From Phycisphaera mikurensis (lineage in GTDB: Bacteria > Planctomycetota > B15-G4 > JADJEK01): DNA of 32,731 bases. The DNA is taken from assembly GCA_020723465.1 (NCBI GenBank), contig DYIW01000024.1, positions 1 to 32,731 of the forward strand, given 5' to 3'. Both the position numbers and the translations under genes were made by a program. Under the pieces are notes generated by a model that worked only from the letters and a program-made list of their open reading frames with translations, ran no database searches and was not told the DNA's origin. Of this stretch, positions 15,808 through 23,365 are shown in pieces. Numbering within the stretch: the first letter of the stretch is position 1; every line of letters begins with the position of its first letter.

Positions 15808-16425
15808 TCAGTAGCCGTCCCGGTAGCGGGCGAGGGCCGAGGCCTGGCTGGCGCCGGGCTTGCCCGCGCCCGTGCCGCCCTTCCCCGGCACGGCGCGCGC
15901 GGTCCCCTCTGCGCGCGGGTCGGCCTGGAAGCGATGGAAGGTCTTGCGGATGTAGCCCAGGCGCGGGCCGAGCGCCGCCTCGGCGGTGAGGAGGCGGTTC
16001 AGGTCCCACCGCATCTCGCCGCGCGAGGACGCCACCAGCTCGTACTGCTGGCTCATGACGATGGCCTCCTCCGGGCAAGCTTCCTCGCAGTAGCCGCACT
16101 CGATGCAGCGCAGCATGTTGATCTCGAAGGTCTTGGGCATGCGCTCGATCGGCCGCTCCGTCTCGGTCGCGACGATCCGGATGGCACGCGACGGGCAGAC
16201 GTACTCGCACAGGCCGCAGGCCACGCACTTCGGATGGCCGTCCGCGTCCTTGACCAGCACCGGCACCCCGTGGAAGCTCGGGCCGGGAGCGAGCTTCTGC
16301 TCCGGGTAGCACCGGGTGACCTTCCGCTTGAACAGGTTGGAGAAGGTGTAGAGCAGTCCGGCGACGATCGACTTGACGTAGCAGCGCTCGCCGAAGCTGA
16401 GCTTGCGATCCTTGACCAGAACCAT
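15808..16425 (-). CDS. nuoI: NADH-quinone oxidoreductase subunit I
   Basis: 205 residues from ATG 16425, with AGAGG six bases upstream. Two 4Fe-4S motifs are clear: CVACGLCEYVCP and CIECGYCEEACP. These hold clusters N6a and N6b, which pass electrons to NuoB in the connecting module of complex I. After MSQQYELV a C-terminal tail of ~70 residues ends in Gly/Ala-rich sequence not needed for cluster binding. It is the last gene of nuoB-C-D-I, starting 24 bases after nuoD's stop begins. In most operons nuoH precedes nuoI; here it does not. Confidence 0.93.
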   Translation of the reverse strand: MVLVKDRKLSFGERCYVKSIVAGLLYTFSNLFKRKVTRCYPEQKLAPGPSFHGVPVLVKDADGHPKCVACGLCEYVCPSRAIRIVATETERPIERMPKTFEINMLRCIECGYCEEACPEEAIVMSQQYELVASSRGEMRWDLNRLLTAEAALGPRLGYIRKTFHRFQADPRAEGTARAVPGKGGTGAGKPGASQASALARYRDGY

Positions 16426-16448
16426 CTCGATCCTCTCTCTGGCGGCGG

Positions 16449-17651
16449 CTACCTGTCGCACTCGCCCATGACGAAGTCGATGGAGCCGACGATCGGCACC
16501 ACGTCGGAGATGAGCCGGCCCACGCAGATCGGCTTGAGCGCGATCATGTTGGCGAAGGACGGCGCGCGCACGTGCACCCGGTACGGCCGCGGGCCGCCGT
16601 CGCTGATGACGTACATGCCGAGCTCGCCCTTGCCGGCCTCGATCGCCTGATAGACCTCGCCCCGGGGCGGGCGCATGTCCGTGACGATCTTGAACTGGTA
16701 GATCAGCTCTTCCATCGACCTGTAGACCCGGTCCTTCGGCGGCAGCACGTGACGGTAGTCACGGGCGATGTGCTCGCCCGCGGGCATGGCGGCGAGGGCC
16801 TGGGAGATGATGCGCGCGCTCTGGCGCATCTCCTCCATGCGCACCAGGTAGCGGTCGTAGACGTCGCCGACCGTGCCCACCGGGATCTCGAAGTCGTACT
16901 TCTCGTAGCCGCAGTAGGGCTCCGCCTTGCGCAGGTCGTGGGCGCAGCCGGTGGCGCGCAGGTTGGGGCCGGTCAAGCCGAGGGCGAGGGCCTGAGCGGT
17001 GTTCAGCACGCCGATGTTGCGCGCGCGGTCGTACCAGATGCGGTTGCCGGTGATGAGCAGCTCGTACTCGTCCACGCACGAGGGGAAGCGGTCCGCCCAC
17101 TCCTTCAGGCGCCGGGCGAGGTCGGCCGGAATCTCGGCCTTGACCCCGCCGAAGCGCACGAACTCCTGGTTGGTGCGCAGACCGGTGAGCTCGTCCAGCA
17201 GATCGAACAGGTCCTCGCGCTCGCGGAAAGCGAGGAAGTAGGGCGTCACCGCGCCGATCTCCAGCGCCACGCAGGCGTAGTAGATGAGGTGGGCGGTGAG
17301 CCGCATGCACTCGGCGAGCACCACGCGGGTGGCCTGGGCCTTCTCTGGCACCTCGATGCCGCAGAGCTGCTCCACCGCCATGGCGTAGCAGATCTCGTTC
17401 TGCAGGGGAGAGAGGTAGTCGAGCCGGTCGGTCATGGCGAACCACTGCTGGTACGTCATGTGCTCGGCGTGCTTCTCCTTGCCGCGGTGCAGGTAGCCGA
17501 TCTCCGGCTCGAGGTCGATGACGACCTCGCCGTCGAGCTTGAGGACCACCTGCAGCACGCCGTGCGTGGACGGGTGCTGCGGGCCCATGTTGAGGGTCAT
17601 GACCTCGGTGCGCAGGTCGCCCTGGGGGACGGTGCTGGTCTGGCTGGTCAC
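16449..17651 (-). CDS. nuoD: NADH-quinone oxidoreductase subunit D
   Basis: 400 residues from GTG 17651, overlapping the nuoC stop as GTGA. The N-terminus has LNMGPQHPSTHGVLQ, which carries the quinone-site His, and TDRLDYLSP with the quinone-site Tyr. GYLHRGKEKHAE and the C-terminal end DFVMGECDR are typical of NuoD rather than of hydrogenase large subunits, since the NiFe-binding Cys pairs are absent. Together with NuoB it forms the quinone-reduction site. It is a separate NuoD, not a NuoCD fusion. Confidence 0.96.
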   Translation of the reverse strand: MTSQTSTVPQGDLRTEVMTLNMGPQHPSTHGVLQVVLKLDGEVVIDLEPEIGYLHRGKEKHAEHMTYQQWFAMTDRLDYLSPLQNEICYAMAVEQLCGIEVPEKAQATRVVLAECMRLTAHLIYYACVALEIGAVTPYFLAFREREDLFDLLDELTGLRTNQEFVRFGGVKAEIPADLARRLKEWADRFPSCVDEYELLITGNRIWYDRARNIGVLNTAQALALGLTGPNLRATGCAHDLRKAEPYCGYEKYDFEIPVGTVGDVYDRYLVRMEEMRQSARIISQALAAMPAGEHIARDYRHVLPPKDRVYRSMEELIYQFKIVTDMRPPRGEVYQAIEAGKGELGMYVISDGGPRPYRVHVRAPSFANMIALKPICVGRLISDVVPIVGSIDFVMGECDR

Positions 17652-18211
17652 GGCGTCGTGCTCCCGGCTCCTGGGATCGCCTCGGCTCCCGGCGGCCGCG
17701 GCATCATCGGGCCGCCGCGCAGGCGGTAGACCTTCTCCGGCTCGATGCCTTCGCGCGGGAAGTCCTTGCGCAGGGGATGGTGCTCGTACTCCTCGGGCAT
17801 GAGGATGCGGCGCAGATCGGGATGCCCGTCGAAGGCGATGCCGAACATGTCGAACACCTCGCGCTCGAAGTACTCGGCGCCGGGGTAGACCGTGACGATG
17901 CTCGGCACGTGCAGGTCGCGTTCGGAGCAGCGCGTCTTCACGCGCACGCGCATGCGCAGATCCAGCGAGTAGACGTGGTAGACCACTTCGAAGCGCGGCT
18001 CGCTGCCGCTCCAGTCCACCGCGGTCACGTCGAGGAACAGGCGGAAGCCGAGTTGCGGATCGTCGCGCAACGAGGCGAGCAGCCCGAGCAGCCCCTCGCG
18101 CGGCACCGAGAGCGCGGTCAAGCCGTCGTTCGCGGCCGGGAGCGGGGCGCCGCCCGCAGCCACGGCCAGGTCATGCAGGCGCTGGACGGCGGCTTCGCGT
18201 GCGGCGCTCAT
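17648..18211 (-). CDS. nuoC: NADH-quinone oxidoreductase subunit C
   Basis: 187 residues from ATG 18211, which overlaps the nuoB stop as ATGA. The family signature [12 protein letters not shown] is at ~115-126, followed by [24 protein letters not shown]. This is the 30-kDa-type subunit of the peripheral arm. The C-terminal tail ([17 protein letters not shown]) is low-complexity. Four-base overlaps on both sides show tight translational coupling. Confidence 0.95.
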   Translation of the reverse strand: MSAAREAAVQRLHDLAVAAGGAPLPAANDGLTALSVPREGLLGLLASLRDDPQLGFRLFLDVTAVDWSGSEPRFEVVYHVYSLDLRMRVRVKTRCSERDLHVPSIVTVYPGAEYFEREVFDMFGIAFDGHPDLRRILMPEEYEHHPLRKDFPREGIEPEKVYRLRGGPMMPRPPGAEAIPGAGSTTP

Positions 18212-18726
18212 GTGGCGGCCTCCAGTCCGACCACGGCCGGCTGGGGATTGCCGTGGGCATGGGTCGTGCCCTCGTCGATCTTCTTCTGCACCAGCAGCAG
18301 GGCGTTGATCAGGGTGTCCGGACGAGGCGGACAACCCATCGTGTAGACGTCCACGGGGATGATCCGGTCCACGCCCTGGAGCACGGCGTAGTTCTGGTAG
18401 ATGCCGCCGGAGGAGGCGCAGACCCCCATCGAGACCACGTACTTGGGGTTGGGCATCTGGTCGTAGATGCGCCGGACCACGCTGGCCATCTTCCAGGTCA
18501 CGGTCCCGGCGACGATCATGACGTCGCTCTGCCGCGGAGAGAAGCGCGCCACCTCCATGCCGAAGCGCGACAGGTCGAACCTGGGACCGAGCGTGGCCAT
18601 CATCTCGATGGCGCAGCACGACAGCCCCAGGGGCATCGGCCACAAGGAGTTCTTCCGCGCCCACTTCAGCAGCCAGGCGAGCGGGCCCGTCATGGCGAAC
18701 CCGCCATCCACGCTTTCAGCAGCCAT
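18208..18726 (-). CDS. nuoB: NADH-quinone oxidoreductase subunit B
   Basis: 172 residues from ATG 18726, with GAGGAG five bases upstream; ATG 18750 is less likely. Cluster N2 ligands are visible: [17 protein letters not shown] and [35 protein letters not shown] is the typical core. NuoB receives electrons from NuoI and reduces quinone. It is the first gene of the operon; nuoA, its usual upstream neighbour, is absent, and the next gene upstream is a divergent sigma factor. Confidence 0.95.
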   Translation of the reverse strand: MAAESVDGGFAMTGPLAWLLKWARKNSLWPMPLGLSCCAIEMMATLGPRFDLSRFGMEVARFSPRQSDVMIVAGTVTWKMASVVRRIYDQMPNPKYVVSMGVCASSGGIYQNYAVLQGVDRIIPVDVYTMGCPPRPDTLINALLLVQKKIDEGTTHAHGNPQPAVVGLEAAT

Positions 18727-18773
18727 CTCGGCTCCTCGTTCGAGCAACACGAGTTCTGTGTACGCGAGCGGAA

Positions 18774-18809
18774 ATCACGTGATGATAGCGGGCTGAGGCG
18801 CCGCCGCAA
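18774..18809 (-). promoter_or_regulatory. Candidate nuoBCDI promoter with palindromic operator
   Basis: On the minus strand TTGCGG (18809-18804), 16 bases and TATCAT (18787-18782) form a plausible sigma-70 promoter about 55 bases before nuoB. The perfect palindrome ATCACGTGAT (18774-18783) overlaps the last bases of the -10 and the expected start site, which suggests a repressor or redox-regulator operator. The -35 match is poor. Confidence 0.4.
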
Positions 18810-18970
18810 GGAGCAGCACGGAAGTCGCGTGCCGGCGCGGGTCTGGAGCCCGCAGGCGCCCGGAAGCCGGGGGTTGCGTCGCTGAAAACCCTCGCGCGCG
18901 CGCGGGAAAAAAAGGCCAGCTCGGACGCGCCCGGCGGTGACTCGCGCGTATTTGCAGATAAAGGAGTTTG

Positions 18971-20191
18971 GTGCCGAGGAGCGGCGCCTCCAAGTGGACG
19001 AGACGGGCGATGACCACCTGGAAACAGATCAAGACGACGATCGAGGCCGCGCGGGAACAGGGCTGCCTCCCCTACAGCCTCCTGGACCTGGTGCTGGAGA
19101 GGCGCCACGCCCTGGGCCGGGAGCTGCCGCGCATCCTGGCCGAGTGCGGCCAGGCGCCGCTTGTAGATGATCGCCTGCGCACGCGAATCCTGGGACGCGA
19201 CGCGCGCGAGGCCGGGGCGAACAGCCCGTCGCCTTTGCGCCGGTTCGTGGCCAGGGCCCGCTTCCTGCAGCGCGCGGAGGAGGTCCGCCTGGCGCGGCGC
19301 ATCGAGTTCGCGCGCCGGCGCCTGGAGCGCACCATCGTCAGCTCGAGCGCCCCGCGCGAGGTGAAGGAGGACTTCTTCGACCGCATCGAGACTCCCGAGG
19401 TCACACGGGGCGTCCTGCCCGGCCTGCCCCTGCCCGGGGCGCCCGGCGAGCAGGCACTCTGCGATCGCTGGGAGGAGTACATCCGCCTGCGCAACGACTT
19501 GATCGAGGCGAACCTGCCGCTCATCGGCCGCATCGCCGCGCGCTACCGCACCTACGGCATCCCGGACGGCGACCTCATCCAGCACGGCAGCCTCGGGCTG
19601 ATCCGAGCCGCGGACAAGTTCGACTGGCGCAAGAACGTGCGCTTTCGCACCTATGCCGAGTGGTGGATCCGTCAGGCGATCGAGCGCGCCACCGACACGG
19701 ATCGCGACGTCATCCACATCCCGCGTCCACTGCGCCAGAAGATCTCCCGCGCGCGGCTGGTGCGGCGCGCGCAGGGCCTCGACGAGCCGCTCGACGCCCG
19801 GCGCTTCGCGGACATGATGGGTGTCGAACGTGGTGCCGCCGCGCGCATCTTCAGCGTCAAGTCGGGGATCGCGTCCCTGGAGCGCACTGGCCTCGAGGAC
19901 GGCCGGCCGATCAAGGACGACCTGGTGGGACCTGACCTCGGCGGCCGCGAGGAGCTCGAGGAGATCGAGCACCTGCGCTGCCGGCTGGACGGGTTGATGC
20001 TGCAGCTCCCGGAACGAGAGCGGCAGGTCATCAACCTGCGCTACGGGCTGGGTGGACTGCCTCCGCACACGCTCGAGCAGGTCGGCGAGATCCTGCGCAT
20101 CTCCCGCGAGAGAGTGCGGCAGCTTCAGCTCAGAGCGATCGGCCACCTGAAGGTCGCGGGACCCGACCCGCGCGTGGCCGTCGAGATCTGA
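18971..20191 (+). CDS. RpoD-like sigma-70 factor
   Basis: 406 residues from GTG 18971, which has AAGGAG four bases upstream; TTG 18968 is too close to that site, and ATG 19010 (MTTWKQIKTTIEAAREQG) is a real alternative because sigma region 1.1-like sequence begins there. Region 1.2 is SPLRRFVARARFLQRAEEVRLARRIE. Region 2 has NLPLIGRIAARYRTYGIPDGDLIQ, then GLIRAADKFDWRKNVRFRTYAEWWIRQAI (2.3-2.4). Region 4 has LPERERQVINLRYGL and LEQVGEILRISRERVRQLQLRAIGHLK. It is a group 1 or 2 sigma factor; region 1.2 is divergent, so a specialised role is possible. Its stop codon lies within a 6-bp direct repeat flanking the MITE-like element. Confidence 0.88.
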   Translation: MPRSGASKWTRRAMTTWKQIKTTIEAAREQGCLPYSLLDLVLERRHALGRELPRILAECGQAPLVDDRLRTRILGRDAREAGANSPSPLRRFVARARFLQRAEEVRLARRIEFARRRLERTIVSSSAPREVKEDFFDRIETPEVTRGVLPGLPLPGAPGEQALCDRWEEYIRLRNDLIEANLPLIGRIAARYRTYGIPDGDLIQHGSLGLIRAADKFDWRKNVRFRTYAEWWIRQAIERATDTDRDVIHIPRPLRQKISRARLVRRAQGLDEPLDARRFADMMGVERGAAARIFSVKSGIASLERTGLEDGRPIKDDLVGPDLGGREELEEIEHLRCRLDGLMLQLPERERQVINLRYGLGGLPPHTLEQVGEILRISRERVRQLQLRAIGHLKVAGPDPRVAVEI

Positions 20192-20193
20192 GG

Positions 20194-20351
20194 GCCTGAG
20201 CAGGAATCCAGGCGTCGGACCGAGACCGAGCGAGGACAAGCCTGGCGAGCCGCGCCGACGACCCGTATCAACGGAGAGATACGGGGAGGAGGCGAGGCGA
20301 AGCCAGGTGCAGCCGCAGCCGGTCGAATCCAGCAGGGATTCCTGCTCAGGC
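20194..20351. mobile_element. MITE-like element with 16-bp terminal inverted repeats
   Basis: A perfect 16-bp inverted repeat (GCCTGAGCAGGAATCC at 20194-20209, complement at 20336-20351) bounds a non-coding 158-bp unit. Nested inside are CCTGGC/GCCAGG (20241-20246, 20302-20307) and CCCGTATC/GATACGGG (20262-20269, 20278-20285), so the whole could fold into one long stem. TCTGAG lies just outside both ends (20187-20192 and 20352-20357), like a target-site duplication, with one extra G on the left. It could instead be a structured RNA or terminator of the sigma gene. Confidence 0.55.
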
Positions 20352-20438
20352 TCTGAGCCCGGGGAACGGGGGGTAGCTCGCATCACGTCGCTGCCTCGGC
20401 TGCCGGCCCTGCGGAACCTCTCACGAGGACCGCGCGAC

Positions 20439-20447
20439 TGCTATGAT
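20439..20447 (+). promoter_or_regulatory. Extended -10 promoter candidate for clpS
   Basis: TGCTATGAT fits the extended -10 pattern TGnTATnAT-like, with TATGAT at 20442-20447. No -35 is evident, as is common for extended -10 promoters. Transcription would begin near 20454, about 110 bases before clpS. Confidence 0.4.
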
Positions 20448-20463
20448 GTCTACCTCGCCCCGG

Positions 20464-20490
20464 CCGCGGCGCGGAGGTTACGCGCCGCGG
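20464..20490 (+). repeat. 10-bp perfect hairpin in the clpS leader
   Basis: CCGCGGCGCG, a 7-base loop and CGCGCCGCGG form a perfect GC stem just after the predicted clpS transcription start. It may stabilise the 5' end or regulate translation. No T-tract follows. Confidence 0.5.
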
Positions 20491-20566
20491 CGCAAGGCAG
20501 AGAGCACGGCCAGAGGTTCCTCTCGCACCAGAGCGTCCATTTGCTGGACTGCAGCGACCCCCGGCC

Positions 20567-20905
20567 ATGAGCCAGGAACGTAGCATGGGTTCCGAGACCA
20601 GAAGACGGCCCGAAGCGAGCCAGGAAGCACGCCTCGCCCCCCCGTTCCACGTCGTCCTACTGGATGACGACCACCACACGTACGAGTACGTGATCGAGAT
20701 GCTGCGCGCCGTATTCGGCTATCCGCTCGCGCAGGGCTACCAGTTGGCAGTCGAGGTCGACTCCACCGGCCGCGCGGTGGTGTTCACGGGACACTTCGAG
20801 CTGGCCGAGCTGAAGCAGCAGCAGATCCATACCTATGGGGCGGACTGGCGTATCGCCCACTGCGCGGGCTCGATGACCGCGATCCTCGAAGAGGCTCCGG
20901 GATAG
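20567..20905 (+). CDS. clpS: ATP-dependent Clp protease adaptor ClpS
   Basis: 112 residues from ATG 20567; ATG 20585, with AGGAAC six bases upstream, is an equally possible start. The core PFHVVLLDDDHHTYEYVIEML carries the acidic patch that binds N-degron alpha-amino groups. It continues with YQLAVEVDSTGRAVVFTGHFELAELKQQQIHTYG and a GSMTAILEEA end. ClpS hands N-end-rule substrates to ClpA/ClpC. The LLDDDHHT form resembles versions seen in Planctomycetota. clpA is not adjacent. Confidence 0.9.
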   Translation: MSQERSMGSETRRRPEASQEARLAPPFHVVLLDDDHHTYEYVIEMLRAVFGYPLAQGYQLAVEVDSTGRAVVFTGHFELAELKQQQIHTYGADWRIAHCAGSMTAILEEAPG

Positions 20906-21294
20906 CCGCTCCCCGGCGCGCCGCGCCCCCCAGAACCGCCAAACCGAACGCACATCGCGGCGGCGCCGCACCAAGCGTGTCCGTGCTCACTGGTTGGGTC
21001 CGGCCGGCGCCGCCGCGAGCTTGAAGTTCGAAGTCGGAAGCTGGAAGCCGGAGGACCCTTCGGCCGACTGCCGGCCTCCGCGCATTCAGATGCCTCGGGT
21101 TCTCGACGAGGAGGCTGGGGATCCTTGTGCCGTGCGACGATGCTGGCAGTCAGTGGCACAAGAGGAGCCGAGCGACGCCGCCTCAACGGGCTCCAAGTCG
21201 CGCTCGGCTCCTCCTGCTGTTCGCGTCCGGCCGCCACTCCCGGGCGCGGCCGCGCGCGCTGGCGCAGCCGCCTCATGAGTGGCGGGCTCGGGGA
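20906..21294. other. Hairpin-rich non-coding spacer
   Basis: A 389-base gap between convergent clpS and the basic-protein gene. It holds four perfect inverted repeats: 14 bp (20955-20968 with 21005-21018), 8 bp (21124-21131 with 21155-21162), 13 bp (21162-21174 with 21201-21213) and 9 bp (21231-21239 with 21277-21285). Purine-rich GAAG-type repeats lie at 21020-21055. No open frame looks real. The stems could end transcription from both sides or belong to an unknown RNA. Confidence 0.6.
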
Positions 21295-21305
21295 TCAGAC
21301 CCCGA
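21288..21305 (-). terminator. Hairpin at the end of the basic-protein gene
   Basis: TCGGGG, a 6-base loop and CCCCGA overlap the TGA stop (21295-21297). The stem is compact and GC-rich, without a clear T-tract. Confidence 0.35.
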
Positions 21306-21729
21306 CCAGCACCCAGCGGGCGCCGTCGTACTGCAGAGCAACCTTGCTGCCCGAGTTCATCATCGCCACGAGGCTCTGCCAGGTGTCGAGCTGGCCGCGG
21401 TCCTCGATGGGGAGAACCATGCGCGTGGCGCCCGGCGCCTTGCGCGCCAGCACCTTGCGCGGCCGCCCCCCCTTGCGCACGGCCGGACGGGCCATCGCAC
21501 CCTTCTTCGCCGGCGCCGTGGCCGCCTTCACCGCACCGCGCTTCTTGGCCTTGACTCGCCCGAGCATCACCTGCGCCCGGCCCCACATGATCGGGTAGAC
21601 CGTGTGGCCTGACTTCATGGCCGCCTGGCGCGCGTCCGCGTAGGCTGCCTTCGGCCGCGCCTTCATGAAGCTGACCAGGAAGTCCATTGCGGGGCTCTTC
21701 GCCGTCGCGACCTGCTTCTTTCTTGGCAT
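21295..21729 (-). CDS. Small basic protein with AT-hook-like motif, function unknown
   Basis: 144 residues from ATG 21729, with GGAG eight bases upstream. Residues ~15-60 form a predicted helical domain (PAMDFLVSFMKARPKAAYADARQAAMKSGHTVYPIMWGRAQVML pattern, possibly a winged or HTH-like fold). Residues ~60-100 are Lys/Ala/Arg-rich, similar to histone H1-like tails, and contain KGGRPRK, close to an AT-hook. The C-terminal ~40 residues (DTWQSLVAMMNSGSKVALQYDGARWVLV) look globular. A chromatin or DNA-associated role is suggested by composition only. I do not recognise a named family. Confidence 0.75.
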   Translation of the reverse strand: MPRKKQVATAKSPAMDFLVSFMKARPKAAYADARQAAMKSGHTVYPIMWGRAQVMLGRVKAKKRGAVKAATAPAKKGAMARPAVRKGGRPRKVLARKAPGATRMVLPIEDRGQLDTWQSLVAMMNSGSKVALQYDGARWVLVGV

Positions 21730-21987
21730 CGTTTCGACTCCGTGGAGGATACAGGACAGCCCTAGAAACTAGGCCGGCCCGCGGCAAACGCAAGCGATCT
21801 TATGAGAAAATGACGCGGCGCACCCGGGGTTGATTCGACGGTGCAGCGGGTCACTGTGCCCCGCCACACGGCGACCTTGCCCGCGGGTGACTGTCGTTTC
21901 CCCACGGTTCATTATCAGGCCGCGGTGCTCAGGCAAGTCGAGAAGCGCGCCGGGGCAGGGCAGGCGGTGTCCACGGCCTGCGCGCAC

Positions 21988-22731
21988 CTATCGTGTTGCC
22001 GCGCGCCCCGCCGCCGGCACGGCCACGATGCGGTCCTCCTCGGCGATCCACGAGGTCAGGTCCCCGCCATAGACGCAGCCCGTGTCCAGACCGCGGATGC
22101 GCGGTTCGATCCTCAGTCCCTGGCAGGCGAAGTGACCGAACACGACCGTCTCCCTTCCCTGATACCAGTCGACCCAGTTGCGATACGGCGGACCTGGCGG
22201 CGGCCAGTCGTCCAAAGCCTGGAGTCCTTCCGCCGTGCAAAAGCGCGCGCTCAGGGCAAAACGCACGTCCTCGTCGTGAAACGGGGAACGGCCGCCGGCG
22301 AACGCCGCCGCGCAGCGCGCGCGCAGCTCCGGCGCACGCGCCCGCAGGTCGCCCCAGCCCGGACGTATGCCGGCGTGCACCAGCACGATGTCACCTTCAT
22401 GGAGGAGCAGCGGCAAACCCGCCAGGAAGGCCAGGAGGTCGGCACGATCCTCCGCGGCGAGGATGTCGGGACAGGGAGCGCCCCGCTTGCGGCGCGCCGA
22501 GCCGGCGGCAGCCCCGAGCAAGTGCGCGTCGTGGTTGCCCAGCACCGCGGCCGCGCCCAGGCCGCGAACGAGGCGCACCACGCCGGCGCTGTCCGGTCCC
22601 TTGGAGACCAGATCTCCCGTGAAGAAGAGGCGATCGCTCGACTGGTCGAAGCGCAGCCGTTCGAGCAGGCGCAGTAGGGGATCGAGGCAACCCTGCACGT
22701 CGCCGATGAAGATCCTGCGCGCGTTCGCCAC
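21988..22731 (-). CDS. apaH: ApaH-like symmetrical diadenosine-tetraphosphatase
   Basis: 247 residues from GTG 22731. Metallophosphatase motifs in order: GDVQGC (~10), GDLVSKGP (~39), GNHD (~65), HAG (~118), FGHFA and GLDTGCVYGG near the C-terminus. The set and order fit ApaH, which splits Ap4A into two ADP, rather than the PrpA/PrpB phosphatases. It is somewhat shorter than the E. coli enzyme. The start lies one base after the stop of the SEC-C gene, so translation is probably coupled. Confidence 0.85.
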   Translation of the reverse strand: MANARRIFIGDVQGCLDPLLRLLERLRFDQSSDRLFFTGDLVSKGPDSAGVVRLVRGLGAAAVLGNHDAHLLGAAAGSARRKRGAPCPDILAAEDRADLLAFLAGLPLLLHEGDIVLVHAGIRPGWGDLRARAPELRARCAAAFAGGRSPFHDEDVRFALSARFCTAEGLQALDDWPPPGPPYRNWVDWYQGRETVVFGHFACQGLRIEPRIRGLDTGCVYGGDLTSWIAEEDRIVAVPAAGRAATR

Positions 22732-22732
22732 G

Positions 22733-23224
22733 TCACTGCCCGAGCTTCATGCAGCAGTGCTTGAACTTCTTGCCGCTGCCGCACGGGCACGGCTCATTGC
22801 GGCCGACCCGCGCGCCGCGCTCGCGGATGGTCCGCACCGTGCCGGCGACCCGCTCCTCCGGGCGCACCGCCCGCGCCGCGGCGGAGAACTCCTCGTCGAT
22901 GCCCGCGAGCGCCAGCTCGACCTCGCAGGCGGCCGGCATGAACTGCGCTCCCGAGAGATAGGAGAAGAGAGCGCGCGCGACCCCGGGAATCGCCTCGGCC
23001 AGCGCGTCCCCCGCCCCAAGCCGGCGCGCCACCCGCTCCAGGAGAAGCACGCGCACCTGCCCGCCATCCAGTAGGCGCGGCTCGACGCCGAGATCCTCGT
23101 ACGCCGAGGTGACGATCAGCGCGGCGGCGCGGCGCAGCTCGCTGGCGCGCGGCGCGCGCAGGGAACGAGCCGCCGGCGAGTCAAGGAACGAGGCGACGAG
23201 CAACTCCGCGGCATGGCCGTTCAT
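22733..23224 (-). CDS. SEC-C motif protein
   Basis: 163 residues from ATG 23224; no Shine-Dalgarno is visible there, and upstream in-frame sequence looks non-coding. The body is helical and Ala/Arg/Leu-rich without a recognised domain. The C-terminus [19 protein letters not shown] is the zinc-binding SEC-C motif found at the end of SecA and many small proteins, where it binds SecB or ribosomes. It precedes apaH by one base and is probably co-transcribed with it. Confidence 0.8.
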   Translation of the reverse strand: MNGHAAELLVASFLDSPAARSLRAPRASELRRAAALIVTSAYEDLGVEPRLLDGGQVRVLLLERVARRLGAGDALAEAIPGVARALFSYLSGAQFMPAACEVELALAGIDEEFSAAARAVRPEERVAGTVRTIRERGARVGRNEPCPCGSGKKFKHCCMKLGQ

Positions 23225-23365
23225 GTCACAGACCCGGCGTGGGGGGAATGGAACTGTCACGGATGATAGGCGCGGCGCGGCAAGAAAAGAGCACCTGGTG
23301 CCCTCGCACCGGGTGCTCCTCCTTCCGGCGCCTGGCGCCGGTTGTCTCAACGTCGCGCGGACGGC

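Larger units (their letters stand above)
20352..20566. other. Spacer before clpS
   Basis: Together with the MITE-like element this makes a 375-base gap without a supportable gene. Apart from the promoter at 20439 and the hairpin at 20464, nothing is recognised. Confidence 0.5.

Noticed and set aside
20993-20999. GTTGGGT, resembling an integron attC core site
   Set aside because: No matching RYYYAAC partner and no integrase gene; a seven-base match is expected by chance.
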